From contig JAEOTK010000130.1 in NCBI GenBank assembly GCA_016839875.1, positions 1 through 17,992 on the forward strand: a DNA stretch of 17,992 nt. Reading direction: 5' to 3'. The DNA is from Candidatus Heimdallarchaeota archaeon (GTDB lineage: Archaea; Asgardarchaeota; Heimdallarchaeia; Heimdallarchaeales; Heimdallarchaeaceae). This document shows positions 7,659-15,289 of the stretch, in pieces (position 1 is the stretch's first letter; the number at the start of each line of letters is the position of its first letter). The translations under genes and the position numbers were made by a program. The notes beneath the pieces are model-generated. The model made no database searches. It saw nothing but the letters and a program-made list of their open reading frames with translations, and was not told the DNA's origin.

Positions 7659-9164
7659 ATGAGTTTAACACAGATATTCCTATTTGATTATCTTCATATA
7701 GAAATAATCATTTTAGGAATTCTTGTTACAGCTGTGCTAGGATTATTATCCAGTAAATTAACAAACAGATTCTTGTTTCTAAAGAATCGAATGAGGTTAT
7801 TCTATGGATACACTGTTTTGGTTTTCAGCATAATTTCCTTAGTAATCTTTGGATACTTCTTTATTCCATTCGGAGACATTTCAACAGATCTTGGATTAGT
7901 AGAGATCACAGCCTTCAATGCTGGGATTTACCTCACGATAAGCTTTGGAATTCTATTTCTAATTTTCATTTCTATAGTTGAAACCCAGTTCAATTCAGAA
8001 CAGAGCTACTTAGCTTTTGTAGCACTTTTGCTAATACAAGTAGCTAGTTTCTATATACTAGCTTCAACTACATGGATATTGATCCTTCTCGGTTTTATTA
8101 TACTTTTCTCAGGTATTAGCTTATACCTCCGTTACCTGAAGAGATTCAACGAGAAAAACAACAAAGAGACATTCTCGACTTATACTTTATTGAATGGAAT
8201 TTCAATAGCATTTCTGTTTATAGGTCTATCTTCACATTACATCTCTAATGGAAGTTTTCTCTTTTCTAGTTTTAATTCTAGTGGAGAAATATGGGAGTAT
8301 CTTAGTATAATCTTCGTGATAACCGCCTTACTCATTCAAATCGGATGCCCTCCTTTTCATTATTTATTCTTCAATCAATCTGAGGATACTCAAACATCAA
8401 CATCACAAATTCTAGTAATCATCCAAAGAGGAGTTGTCTTCGCTTTCTTACTCAAATATTCAATTGTTATTAAAGACTCAAAAATCTCAACTATACTCCT
8501 AATACTTTTCTTGATCTTAGGTATTGCTTATGCTATCTTTAGTTCTATTGCTACAATGACTATTGACCGATTAATGAAAAAAGTACATTATATCAGTTTG
8601 ATCCAGATGGGTGTTGCCTTTATGCTACTATCAGGTATCTTCTCAACAAAACTCGAAGATTCTCAGATTTCCTCATTAGTGCAATCCTTGTCATTTCATT
8701 CAATAGCATATGTTCTTATTTTTTCATTTTCTTTTGCAGTCATAAGCTTGATTACTAAAGGTTACAAAACAGATAGTCTAGAAGAAATGAAGGGTTTAAG
8801 CAAAAAATCTTATCTACAATCTTTCATTATAGTCATGAGCTTTGTTTTACAATTTATTCTACCTCTGCTTACAGGTCTTTTTGCTTCAATTTTCTCCTTT
8901 GAAACTTCTTGGATACCTGAGCTCTATGTAATATCAATTATCATATTGATTACAATTCTGTTTACCATTGTTTATGTTTCCAGAATCTTCAGTACCATAG
9001 TTCTAGAATACCCAAGTACAAGATTGAAGTACACCACTGTAGAACCAGGTATTATGTTTTCTCTTCTCTTATCCTTATTCTTTGTTGTAGGATTAATGAT
9101 ATTCAGTTTTAGATTGATTGAATTTTGTTTACAAATGACAACTTCACTAATCGGTCCTGCATGA
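7659..9164 (+). CDS. NuoN-like antiporter-family membrane subunit lacking the canonical lysines
   Basis: 501 residues with about 13-14 helices, the typical size of NuoN/NuoM/MrpD. Recognisable landmarks are TALLIQIGCPPFHYLF (222-237), matching GLGFKLSLVPFHLW of NuoN; SQILVIIQRGVVFAFLLK (249-266), matching the following helix; and TIDRLMKKVHYISLIQMG (301-318), matching the NIKRLLGYSSISHLG segment. The helix-7 Lys is Gln227, the helix-8 Lys is Arg257, and the helix-12 Lys (GFIGKF in NuoN) is Ser410 in LLTGLFASIF. The helix-5 Glu is also missing. The protein keeps the fold but not the proton-path charges, so a structural or otherwise changed role is likely. It is the last gene of the operon, and the next gene has its own promoter. 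Confidence 0.8.
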   Translation: MSLTQIFLFDYLHIEIIILGILVTAVLGLLSSKLTNRFLFLKNRMRLFYGYTVLVFSIISLVIFGYFFIPFGDISTDLGLVEITAFNAGIYLTISFGILFLIFISIVETQFNSEQSYLAFVALLLIQVASFYILASTTWILILLGFIILFSGISLYLRYLKRFNEKNNKETFSTYTLLNGISIAFLFIGLSSHYISNGSFLFSSFNSSGEIWEYLSIIFVITALLIQIGCPPFHYLFFNQSEDTQTSTSQILVIIQRGVVFAFLLKYSIVIKDSKISTILLILFLILGIAYAIFSSIATMTIDRLMKKVHYISLIQMGVAFMLLSGIFSTKLEDSQISSLVQSLSFHSIAYVLIFSFSFAVISLITKGYKTDSLEEMKGLSKKSYLQSFIIVMSFVLQFILPLLTGLFASIFSFETSWIPELYVISIIILITILFTIVYVSRIFSTIVLEYPSTRLKYTTVEPGIMFSLLLSLFFVVGLMIFSFRLIEFCLQMTTSLIGPA

Positions 9165-9194
9165 TAGTCAGCAAATCAGTAAGAGAGACCTAAG

Positions 9195-9204
9195 CATTTA
9201 TTTG
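9195..9204 (+). promoter_or_regulatory. TATA-like box of the polyprenyl synthase gene
   Basis: CATTTATTTG is centred 26 bases upstream of the ATG at 9226, the spacing expected for a leaderless transcript. The in-frame TTG at 9202 would start inside this box, so it is not used here. Confidence 0.6.
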
Positions 9205-9225
9205 ATAGTAGTATTAATACAAATT

Positions 9226-10188
9226 ATGGATTTGACTCCAGAAGTTGAACAAATCAATAATTATCTTTCAAAATTGCGTCATCAAAGTCCTTATGATGAT
9301 GAAATTAACGATCTTATTGATGATATTCTACAGAAAGGAGGAAAACGATTACGACCTTTGATTTGTCTTTTATCATTCGAGATGATTTCGAATGAAACCA
9401 GGAATGATCTCAATTATGCAGCTGCATGTGCTCTTGAAATTATCCATAATGCAACTTTATTGATTGATGATATATACGATAAGGATATCTACAGACGAAA
9501 AGAGAAGTCATTTTATTTGAAATATTCAACATTTACTGCAATTTCACTTTCTTACTCAATGAGCAGTCTTGCGCTAAGTCTAGCATCAAAAACTGATACT
9601 TTAGAGATAATGGATGAATTGCTCAGGGTACTACATACACTATCGACATCATTATTTTTAGAAGAGAAATTCAGATCTGGAGATTCTAGAATGACTAAAA
9701 GAGAAGCATTGCTTCTTATAGATAGAAAAACATCTTGTTTGTTTGAAGCGGCTTCAGTTATTGGAGTTATAATGGGAAATTCAAGTGAAATAGACAGAGA
9801 ACAGATGATGAGTTTTGGAAAATTCTTTGGAAGAGCTTTCCAATTAAGGGATGATCTTTTATCATTCTTAGCTTCAGCAGATGAATTGGGGAAGAGTGGA
9901 GTATATACTGATATTTCCAATAGAATTCAAACATATATCGTCCTAGAAGCTCTTGAAAAAACTAAAGGTGAGACAAAGAACATACTAGAAGAATATTTTA
10001 TTCAAAGAAAGGAATATCCAACAGAAAGAATCAAGGAGATTATTACAAATTCTGGAGCTCTGCAATCAGTGAGTACTTTATGTGAGAAATATATTGAACA
10101 AGCTGTATCTATTTTAGAGAAATATCCCACCTCTGCACCAAGGTCTAAATTGATGGAAATAGCTAACTCATTAAAGATTCAGATTTAG
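9226..10188 (+). CDS. Polyprenyl diphosphate synthase family protein with an incomplete second Asp motif
   Basis: Family members condense isopentenyl diphosphate with an allylic diphosphate to build prenyl chains for archaeal lipids or quinones. The 320-residue protein has GGKRLRP (38-44) for substrate binding and a first aspartate motif DDIYD (81-85). The residue five before it is Ala76, which does not block chain growth and so fits a C20 or longer product. The second motif reads QLRDDLLSF (206-214), with Ser213 in place of the last Asp. The normal GK-T that follows is NRIQT (232-236), and the usual GD of the helix after RRG is absent (YSMSSLAL). These losses suggest altered or partner-dependent activity, as in the non-catalytic subunit of heteromeric synthases. 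The gene is alone under its own promoter and ends 13 bases from the convergent inositol gene. Confidence 0.85.
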   Translation: MDLTPEVEQINNYLSKLRHQSPYDDEINDLIDDILQKGGKRLRPLICLLSFEMISNETRNDLNYAAACALEIIHNATLLIDDIYDKDIYRRKEKSFYLKYSTFTAISLSYSMSSLALSLASKTDTLEIMDELLRVLHTLSTSLFLEEKFRSGDSRMTKREALLLIDRKTSCLFEAASVIGVIMGNSSEIDREQMMSFGKFFGRAFQLRDDLLSFLASADELGKSGVYTDISNRIQTYIVLEALEKTKGETKNILEEYFIQRKEYPTERIKEIITNSGALQSVSTLCEKYIEQAVSILEKYPTSAPRSKLMEIANSLKIQI

Positions 10189-10201
10189 ATTTTGGATAAA
10201 T

Positions 10202-11272
10202 TTACTCTGATCTTATTCCTTCTATGTATTCAATGAACCATTGATGTGCAGTGTGTCTAGATGCTGTAACAGGGGGAGCTTTGAAACCATAAGCGCATAT
10301 TGAACTGATAGGACCACTGCAAGCTCTGTTTATCGCAATTTTTGTTGCTCTAATTACATCAATTAAGGTTGCAGCTCCATTTGGACCATCAAGTGTTTCA
10401 AGCCTAATATCAATTTTTATAGGCATGTCCATGAATCCTTCACCAAATATCCAAAAGTGACCCACACGTCTATTTCCTAAGAATTCAAGGTAATCAGAGG
10501 TACCACTTGCAATATTGATGTGATTGACAAAAGATTCTTGTATAGTACGCTCTTTGACGTTCCTTTTGTATTGTTTTCTGTCATCATCTAAAGTATTGAG
10601 TGTTTCCAATCCTCCTGCGACATCTAGCTGATAGGTGTCTTTAATATCTATACCTTGTTCCTTCAAAACATCTAGGAACCCTTTATGAAGAACTGTACCT
10701 CCTGCAAGTGACTGTAAATCATCACCAATAACACAAACATTAGCTTTCTTGAATTTCCTAGCCCACTCGGGATCATTTGCAATACTAGTAGGGGTGCAAT
10801 TTACAAACGCTACTTCAGCTTCAAGAGATGATTGTGCGTATGTTTTTACTGCTTCCTCTGCTCCTGTTGGAAGTGCACAAATAAAGACATCTGCTTCAGT
10901 TTGTTTTAGTACTTGAACAACATCTTCTTCTGCTCCTTCTGCAACTTTTATCACTTGTTGAAGATGATCAGAGAGCCCATCTTTTAATGGACCTTTGTTA
11001 ACAATTACTCCTGTTTCTCCCACTTCAATGAATTTAGGAGTACTATTTATTGGAGCAAAAATTGCTTTTGCTAAATCTTGGTTAACCTTTGTAGAATCTA
11101 CATCAAAAGCTGCTACAATTCGTATATTTTTTGCTTCATAGCTTCCAATTTTGGGATGTAATAATTGATCTCTTTTCTCAATATAATGATTCAGAAAATT
11201 TATTCCTTGAAGTAAACCTGAAGCAATATTTCCTACACCAGCTATTGCGATTTTTATTTCATCAACTGTCAT
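10202..11272 (-). CDS. Inositol-1-phosphate synthase paralogue with altered active site
   Basis: 356 residues from the ATG at 11272, preceded by GAGGTGA (11284-11278) that overlaps the upstream stop; the GTG at 11281 lies inside that ribosome site. The NAD-binding N-terminus is kept (IAIAGVGNIASGLLQG), as are GDD and SDYLEFLG landmarks, and the length matches its upstream neighbour. Compared with that neighbour, the segment GGNTDFENM is GGLETLNT with a one-residue shift (Asn to Gly, Asp to Glu), DDIKSQ is DDLQSL (Lys to Gln), KRVSK is KRNVK (Ser lost, both Lys kept), EKICYLWLKGK is RRVGHFWIFGE (three Lys lost) and KIAKDRGIGG is KIAINRACSG. Catalysis of the normal glucose-6-phosphate to inositol-1-phosphate reaction is doubtful. 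It may bind another sugar phosphate, or assemble with the upstream enzyme as a regulatory or structural subunit. Confidence 0.8.
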   Translation of the reverse strand: MTVDEIKIAIAGVGNIASGLLQGINFLNHYIEKRDQLLHPKIGSYEAKNIRIVAAFDVDSTKVNQDLAKAIFAPINSTPKFIEVGETGVIVNKGPLKDGLSDHLQQVIKVAEGAEEDVVQVLKQTEADVFICALPTGAEEAVKTYAQSSLEAEVAFVNCTPTSIANDPEWARKFKKANVCVIGDDLQSLAGGTVLHKGFLDVLKEQGIDIKDTYQLDVAGGLETLNTLDDDRKQYKRNVKERTIQESFVNHINIASGTSDYLEFLGNRRVGHFWIFGEGFMDMPIKIDIRLETLDGPNGAATLIDVIRATKIAINRACSGPISSICAYGFKAPPVTASRHTAHQWFIEYIEGIRSE

Positions 11273-11277
11273 ATCTG

Positions 11278-11284
11278 TCACCTC
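11278..11284 (-). promoter_or_regulatory. Shine-Dalgarno overlapping a stop codon
   Basis: GAGGTGA on the minus strand spans the end of the upstream stop codon and lies 5 bases before the ATG at 11272. It couples translation of the two inositol-synthase genes and fixes the start of the second. Confidence 0.65.
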
Positions 11285-12365
11285 AGTTAGTTATCTCTCC
11301 TTTAATGAATTTTTCAACTAATTGCACTGCTTCAGCATCTAAAATCTGTTCTGGAGGATGCTTAAAGAAATAGCTTGAAACTCCTACTAGAGGTCCCCCT
11401 ATTCCTCTATCTTTGGCAATTTTGAGAGATCTAACGACATCAATCATAACTCCAGCACTATTAGGAGAATCTTGAACTGAAAGTTTTAATTGAACAGTAA
11501 GGGGTTGTTCGCCAAAGTTTTTACCTTTCAACCAAAGATAACAAATTTTTTCATCTCCTAAGAAAGGAACATAATCTGAAGGTCCTATTCTTGTTGGAAC
11601 TTCATATGGGATCATACTTGTTACAGCTTCGGTTTTTGATACTCTTTTTGTAGTTAATCTATGCTCTTTTTTCATGTTCTCAAAGTCTGTATTTCCACCA
11701 ATATTGAGCTGAAAAGTTTCATCCATTTTTATTCCTCTTTCATGAGCTAGACTAACAAGCATTCGGTGTAGAATTGTTGCACCAAGTTGTGATTTGATAT
11801 CATCACCTGCAACAGGAATATTTTTTTCAGCAAATTTCTTACCCCACTCTGGATCTGAAGCAATAAATGCGGGGATTCCATTAGCAAATGCAACATTTGC
11901 ATCTAAACATGCTTGAGCATATGCTCTAGTAGCAGTTTCACTCCCTACAGGACAGAAGTTTACCAAAACGTCTGTTTGAGTTTCCTTCAAAACTTCAGCA
12001 ATATTTACAGGTTGCATTTCGTTAATATCATAACAATGAAAAGATTCCATCATGTGAGCTGCTACGCCATCCTCAATCGGACCTGGCATAACTTCAACAC
12101 CTTTGAATGGGACATCTGAGAATTTTGCACCACAATTTGGTTCTTCCCAAATTGCCTCTGATATGTCTTTTCCTATTTTCCTTGTACTTACTTCAAAAGC
12201 AGCAACAACTTCCACATCAGAGATATGGTAATCACCAAATTTAACGTGCATAATACCTGGAACAAAATCGGATTCATCTGCATTTTTATAATATTCCAAA
12301 CCTTGGATTAATGAAGATGCACAGTTTCCGAGACCAGCTATAGCAATACGAACTTTATTAGACAT
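11283..12365 (-). CDS. ino1: Myo-inositol-1-phosphate synthase
   Basis: Converts glucose 6-phosphate to 1L-myo-inositol 1-phosphate using bound NAD+, the first step to inositol for archaeal phosphatidylinositol-type lipids or inositol osmolytes. The 360-residue length and sequence fit the short prokaryotic form. Visible landmarks are the NAD-binding AIAGLGNCASSLIQG (8-22), IASDPEWGKKF (168-178), GDDIKSQLGATILHR (187-201), LNIGGNTDFENM (220-231), the lysine pair TKRVSK (239-244, counterparts of yeast Lys369/Lys373), DSPNSAGVMIDVVR (299-312) and KIAKDRGIGGP (315-325). All key residues appear present. It is transcribed with a degenerate paralogue directly downstream, and divergently from a sugar-nucleotide epimerase gene, with which it shares a 90-base intergenic region. 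Confidence 0.93.
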   Translation of the reverse strand: MSNKVRIAIAGLGNCASSLIQGLEYYKNADESDFVPGIMHVKFGDYHISDVEVVAAFEVSTRKIGKDISEAIWEEPNCGAKFSDVPFKGVEVMPGPIEDGVAAHMMESFHCYDINEMQPVNIAEVLKETQTDVLVNFCPVGSETATRAYAQACLDANVAFANGIPAFIASDPEWGKKFAEKNIPVAGDDIKSQLGATILHRMLVSLAHERGIKMDETFQLNIGGNTDFENMKKEHRLTTKRVSKTEAVTSMIPYEVPTRIGPSDYVPFLGDEKICYLWLKGKNFGEQPLTVQLKLSVQDSPNSAGVMIDVVRSLKIAKDRGIGGPLVGVSSYFFKHPPEQILDAEAVQLVEKFIKGEITN

Positions 12366-12381
12366 TTATTCACCTGCTTTC

Positions 12382-12393
12382 GGTTTTTAAACC
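12382..12393 (-). promoter_or_regulatory. TATA-like box within an inverted repeat, inositol synthase operon
   Basis: On the minus strand this reads GGTTTAAAAACC, centred about 23 bases before the ATG at 12365. The arms GGTTT and AAACC are a perfect 5-base inverted repeat around a 2-base centre, so the site could also be bound by a dimeric regulator. A weaker AGGTGA also precedes the ATG. Confidence 0.55.
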
Positions 12394-12425
12394 TCTTCTC
12401 AACTATTGAGCAAAAGAGCGTTATG

Positions 12426-12436
12426 CTTTTAAAAAG
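12426..12436 (+). promoter_or_regulatory. TATA-like box of the epimerase gene
   Basis: CTTTTAAAAAG is centred 25 bases before the ATG at 12456. The earlier in-frame ATG at 12423 lies upstream of this box and would encode it, so the later ATG is the likely start of a leaderless mRNA. Confidence 0.6.
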
Positions 12437-12455
12437 TTTTACCCTTTATGATAGT

Positions 12456-13379
12456 ATGGAACAGAAAGGAGAAACAGTTCTCATCACTGGTGGTCTTGGT
12501 CAAGTTGGATATTATGTTTATTTAAGATTGAGAGATAAATATCAAATTGTAATTATTGACAACAAGTCAAATCCCAAAGTTGATACTCCTGAAGATGTTC
12601 TATTTTTCGAGGAAGATATTCAGAATCTAACTAAAATAGAAAATCTACCAAAACTAGATTATATTATTCATTGTGCTGCACAAATTAGTTCTGAAAAATC
12701 TGTCTTAAACCCTATTCAGGATGCTAATATCAATATTCTTGGTACATTGAATTTACTCGAACTTGCAAGAGGATGTAAACTGAAAAAATTCATTCACATC
12801 AGTTCTGCAGCAACTTATGGTGATCCTCAATTTACACCAATTACAGAGGATCATCCAAAAAATCCTCGGTCACCTTATGGAGTAAGTAAACTCACAGCTG
12901 AAAAGTATGTTCAACAATATTCAAGTCTTTATGACTTAGATACAACTGTCATTCTGCCTTTCAATATTTATAGCCCCCTTCAAAACGAAGATGATCCATA
13001 TGCAGGAGTAATATACAAATTCATCAAAAGAATAAAAGAAGGAAAATCTCCATTAATAGAAGGTGATGGATTGCAAACCAGGGATTTCATGCATGCTGAA
13101 GATGTAGCAATTGCAATTGAATTGGCACTCAATTCACAGAAATCAAAAGGTAAGGTCTTTAACATAGGAACTGGAGAAGTTGTTACAATTAAAAGACTCG
13201 CTGAAATATTAATCTCAATTGGAAATCAAGATTTGCAAATAGAACATGTTGATCCCAGAATTGGGGATATAAAGGAGAGTTGTGCTTCCATAGAACTTGC
13301 TAAAGAGATATTAGATTTTCATCCAACAATTAAGCTCGAAGAAGGGCTTAAAGATTTATATGAAAAAATAATCATATAG
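12456..13379 (+). CDS. NAD-dependent sugar-nucleotide epimerase/dehydratase (GalE-like)
   Basis: Extended short-chain dehydrogenase of 307 residues from the preferred ATG. The NAD-binding motif is TGGLGQVG (11-18); the CAAQ segment (73-76) and the Ser/Thr of HISSAATYG (114-122) are typical. The catalytic Tyr141 and Lys145 are in PYGVSK (140-145). GDGLQTRDFMHAEDVA (203-218) is the usual nucleotide-sugar-binding landmark with RDF. It most likely epimerises or dehydrates a UDP- or similar nucleotide sugar for glycan, glycolipid or surface-protein glycosylation. Exact substrate cannot be told. The N-terminus begins only a few residues before the first beta strand, which supports the shorter start. 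It is divergent from the inositol synthase operon and followed after 52 bases by a gene with its own TATA box. Confidence 0.88.
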   Translation: MEQKGETVLITGGLGQVGYYVYLRLRDKYQIVIIDNKSNPKVDTPEDVLFFEEDIQNLTKIENLPKLDYIIHCAAQISSEKSVLNPIQDANINILGTLNLLELARGCKLKKFIHISSAATYGDPQFTPITEDHPKNPRSPYGVSKLTAEKYVQQYSSLYDLDTTVILPFNIYSPLQNEDDPYAGVIYKFIKRIKEGKSPLIEGDGLQTRDFMHAEDVAIAIELALNSQKSKGKVFNIGTGEVVTIKRLAEILISIGNQDLQIEHVDPRIGDIKESCASIELAKEILDFHPTIKLEEGLKDLYEKIII

Positions 13380-13400
13380 AATCTGCTTATAGTGCGTAAA

Positions 13401-13410
13401 GATTAAAAAC
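13401..13410 (+). promoter_or_regulatory. TATA-like box of the PIN-domain gene
   Basis: GATTAAAAAC is centred about 26 bases upstream of the ATG at 13432, with no Shine-Dalgarno between them. This is consistent with a leaderless transcript. Confidence 0.55.
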
Positions 13411-13431
13411 ACTGATTAGAGTAATAGCATA

Positions 13432-15249
13432 ATGCCAAAATTTGTAGTTGATACTAATTTCTTTATTAGTGGATTTCAATCTCAACCCGCTTCTTTTAAT
13501 GAATTTTCAGGAATTGTGAAGAAACTTGATTGCAACATGTATATCACTTCATATATCAAGAATGAAATGAGGCACTTTTTGCAAAGAGAAGTTGTGCAAC
13601 ATATCCAAGTTGAGGAAGTAGAAAATTCTAGTTTTCAAAAATTCTTAAGGAAGGTTCACAATCATACTGCTAATCTTCCACAAAAACCTGATTTATCAGT
13701 TATCTATTTAGCTGATAAACTCAAAGCAACTATAGTTAGCAGTGATCTAAAACTCTTAGAGACAGCAGAATTAATTGGGCTCTCTACTCTTACAGATAGT
13801 GCGTTTGTAAGATATGTTATAGAAGAAAATAAGGATCTGAAAAAAGCAACTTATCTAAAAGAGCTAGAATCTAAGCTCTTTGCTGCTGAAATTCGATATT
13901 CAGTTGAAAGCACCAATCGGTATGATCCTGTAAAGCGAATACGTAAGATTCTTGATTCAGCAATATCCGTTATTCGAAGTGAATATGAAGAAAAATTGCT
14001 GGAGAAATCACAAGTTGATATTAAGGAAGTAGATGGGTATTCAATGGAATCTATTCAGCTAAGAGAGCTCCTCATTGAAATACAAAGTGATCTAGTTCAG
14101 TTAGAAGAAGATTTTATTCAAGGCAAATATCTAGAATTAGAAGAAGAGCTATTAACTCGAGTGAGAGAAATAACAGACCACTTAGTTGATTGGAAACTAG
14201 CAATCGAGAAGATTGAAGATCATGATATCTATAATGATGCTCTCAAATTCCTTGGAAGACTCCATTATCTAGCTTGCATATGTCTAATAGAGAACAAGAA
14301 GTTAGAACTTGCTCGAGTTTATATGGATAAATTGATGATGATTCTATTTCAGAACACAGAAACAGTTGCTGAGATAGGTATTGACATTCATTTTTTGAGA
14401 ATGATTCTTCTCTTATTATCTGGACAACTGCATAGACTCAATTCTTATTTCACCGTAGCATTTGAGGATGAATGCAATGAATATCATCGCACTGATGTTG
14501 CCAATGTAATCAAAGCACTTATTCTTCTGAATGTTGTTTTAGGCGGTGAGAAAGCGGTAGAAGAAGCAACAGATTTTGATTATGATAATATTGAATTTAT
14601 CAATCAGCTTGGATTCAAATTTATGCAATTAGGAGAACTTGTGAAATCAGGATTGATGTTTGAGCAGACATTCTATTTAGCTTTAAGTAACAAAAATAGA
14701 GGATTATGCATTGCAAGCCTAGAATACTTGAGCTGGGTGTATTTCGCAGGAATGAATGAAGCTAAACCAACTTTACAGCATTTATACAATAAGCTAACAA
14801 AACAATTTCCAGAAATCAAAACCAGTTACAAATTAAATCTCCAAATAACATCTAAACCCAAAGAACTCTATCCATTTTTAGCCTCTGACTATACCTCTAT
14901 TTCTAAACTTCCCGAAAGCTACAAGTCTTCATTGTATTGTATAGGTGTTAGAGATGTAATAAGTAAAGGAAAATCTCATCCGCTTATTCGAGTGATGAAT
15001 TGGGATATGATGACAAGAATTGGGATAGTTGATGAACATTATGAATTAGTTGATAAATCTTCATTGGGGACCACTTTGCATCTTCTTGATGGTAAATATA
15101 AAATTGTAAGAGCTTCATCCCATTTTCAGAAGCAATATGATGTTGAGCTGCTTTTGCATATTGATGCTCGCTCCAGACCAACAATCATCTTTCGTTCAAC
15201 CGGAGGATGGGATTTCAAGAAGATTGATTTAGATAAGGAAGAAGGATAA
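13432..15249 (+). CDS. PIN-domain ribonuclease-like protein with a long C-terminal helical region
   Basis: 605 residues. Residues 1-130 form a PIN nuclease domain with the four expected acidic metal ligands: Asp7 (VVDTNFF), Glu45 (KNEM), Asp87 (KPDLSVIYLA) and Asp105 (SSDLKLL). The nuclease therefore looks active, cutting single-stranded or structured RNA by family analogy. Residues about 131-260 are charged and helical, possibly coiled coil (LREL, LVQLEEDFIQGK, LELEEELLTR). Residues about 260-470 contain helix pairs that resemble TPR-like solenoids (LACICLIENKKLELARVYMD). The last 110 residues look beta-rich and are not recognised. PIN toxins are usually under 150 residues and come with an antitoxin gene; here there is none and the protein is far longer, so a housekeeping or RNA-processing role is more likely than a toxin. 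Its targets are unknown. Confidence 0.8.
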   Translation: MPKFVVDTNFFISGFQSQPASFNEFSGIVKKLDCNMYITSYIKNEMRHFLQREVVQHIQVEEVENSSFQKFLRKVHNHTANLPQKPDLSVIYLADKLKATIVSSDLKLLETAELIGLSTLTDSAFVRYVIEENKDLKKATYLKELESKLFAAEIRYSVESTNRYDPVKRIRKILDSAISVIRSEYEEKLLEKSQVDIKEVDGYSMESIQLRELLIEIQSDLVQLEEDFIQGKYLELEEELLTRVREITDHLVDWKLAIEKIEDHDIYNDALKFLGRLHYLACICLIENKKLELARVYMDKLMMILFQNTETVAEIGIDIHFLRMILLLLSGQLHRLNSYFTVAFEDECNEYHRTDVANVIKALILLNVVLGGEKAVEEATDFDYDNIEFINQLGFKFMQLGELVKSGLMFEQTFYLALSNKNRGLCIASLEYLSWVYFAGMNEAKPTLQHLYNKLTKQFPEIKTSYKLNLQITSKPKELYPFLASDYTSISKLPESYKSSLYCIGVRDVISKGKSHPLIRVMNWDMMTRIGIVDEHYELVDKSSLGTTLHLLDGKYKIVRASSHFQKQYDVELLLHIDARSRPTIIFRSTGGWDFKKIDLDKEEG

Positions 15250-15260
15250 CTTCCGAAATT

Positions 15261-15269
15261 CTTTTTATT
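15261..15269 (+). promoter_or_regulatory. TATA-like box of the KaiC-like gene
   Basis: CTTTTTATT is centred 25 bases before the ATG at 15290 and suits a leaderless mRNA. It lies in the 40-base gap after the PIN gene. Confidence 0.55.
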
Positions 15270-15289
15270 GCATAATTACATTTGCTATT

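Noticed and set aside
4685..9164. Mrp-type sodium/proton antiporter operon
   Set aside because: The expected MrpE, F and G-type small subunits are missing, and the NuoL-like C-terminal arm and J-K-L-N order fit a complex-I-like origin better. Loss of key lysines argues against a working antiporter.
9552..9920. 122-residue minus-strand open frame inside the polyprenyl synthase gene
   Set aside because: It lies wholly antisense to a gene with clear family motifs, has no promoter or ribosome site of its own, and shows low-complexity Ser/Asn content typical of a shadow frame.
12423..12455. Upstream ATG giving 11 extra residues to the epimerase
   Set aside because: The added stretch covers the TATA-like box and precedes the first beta strand with no family counterpart; the ATG at 12456 fits a leaderless start.
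13432..13830. PIN domain as a VapC-type toxin of a toxin-antitoxin pair
   Set aside because: No small antitoxin gene lies upstream or downstream, and the PIN domain is only the first fifth of a 605-residue protein.
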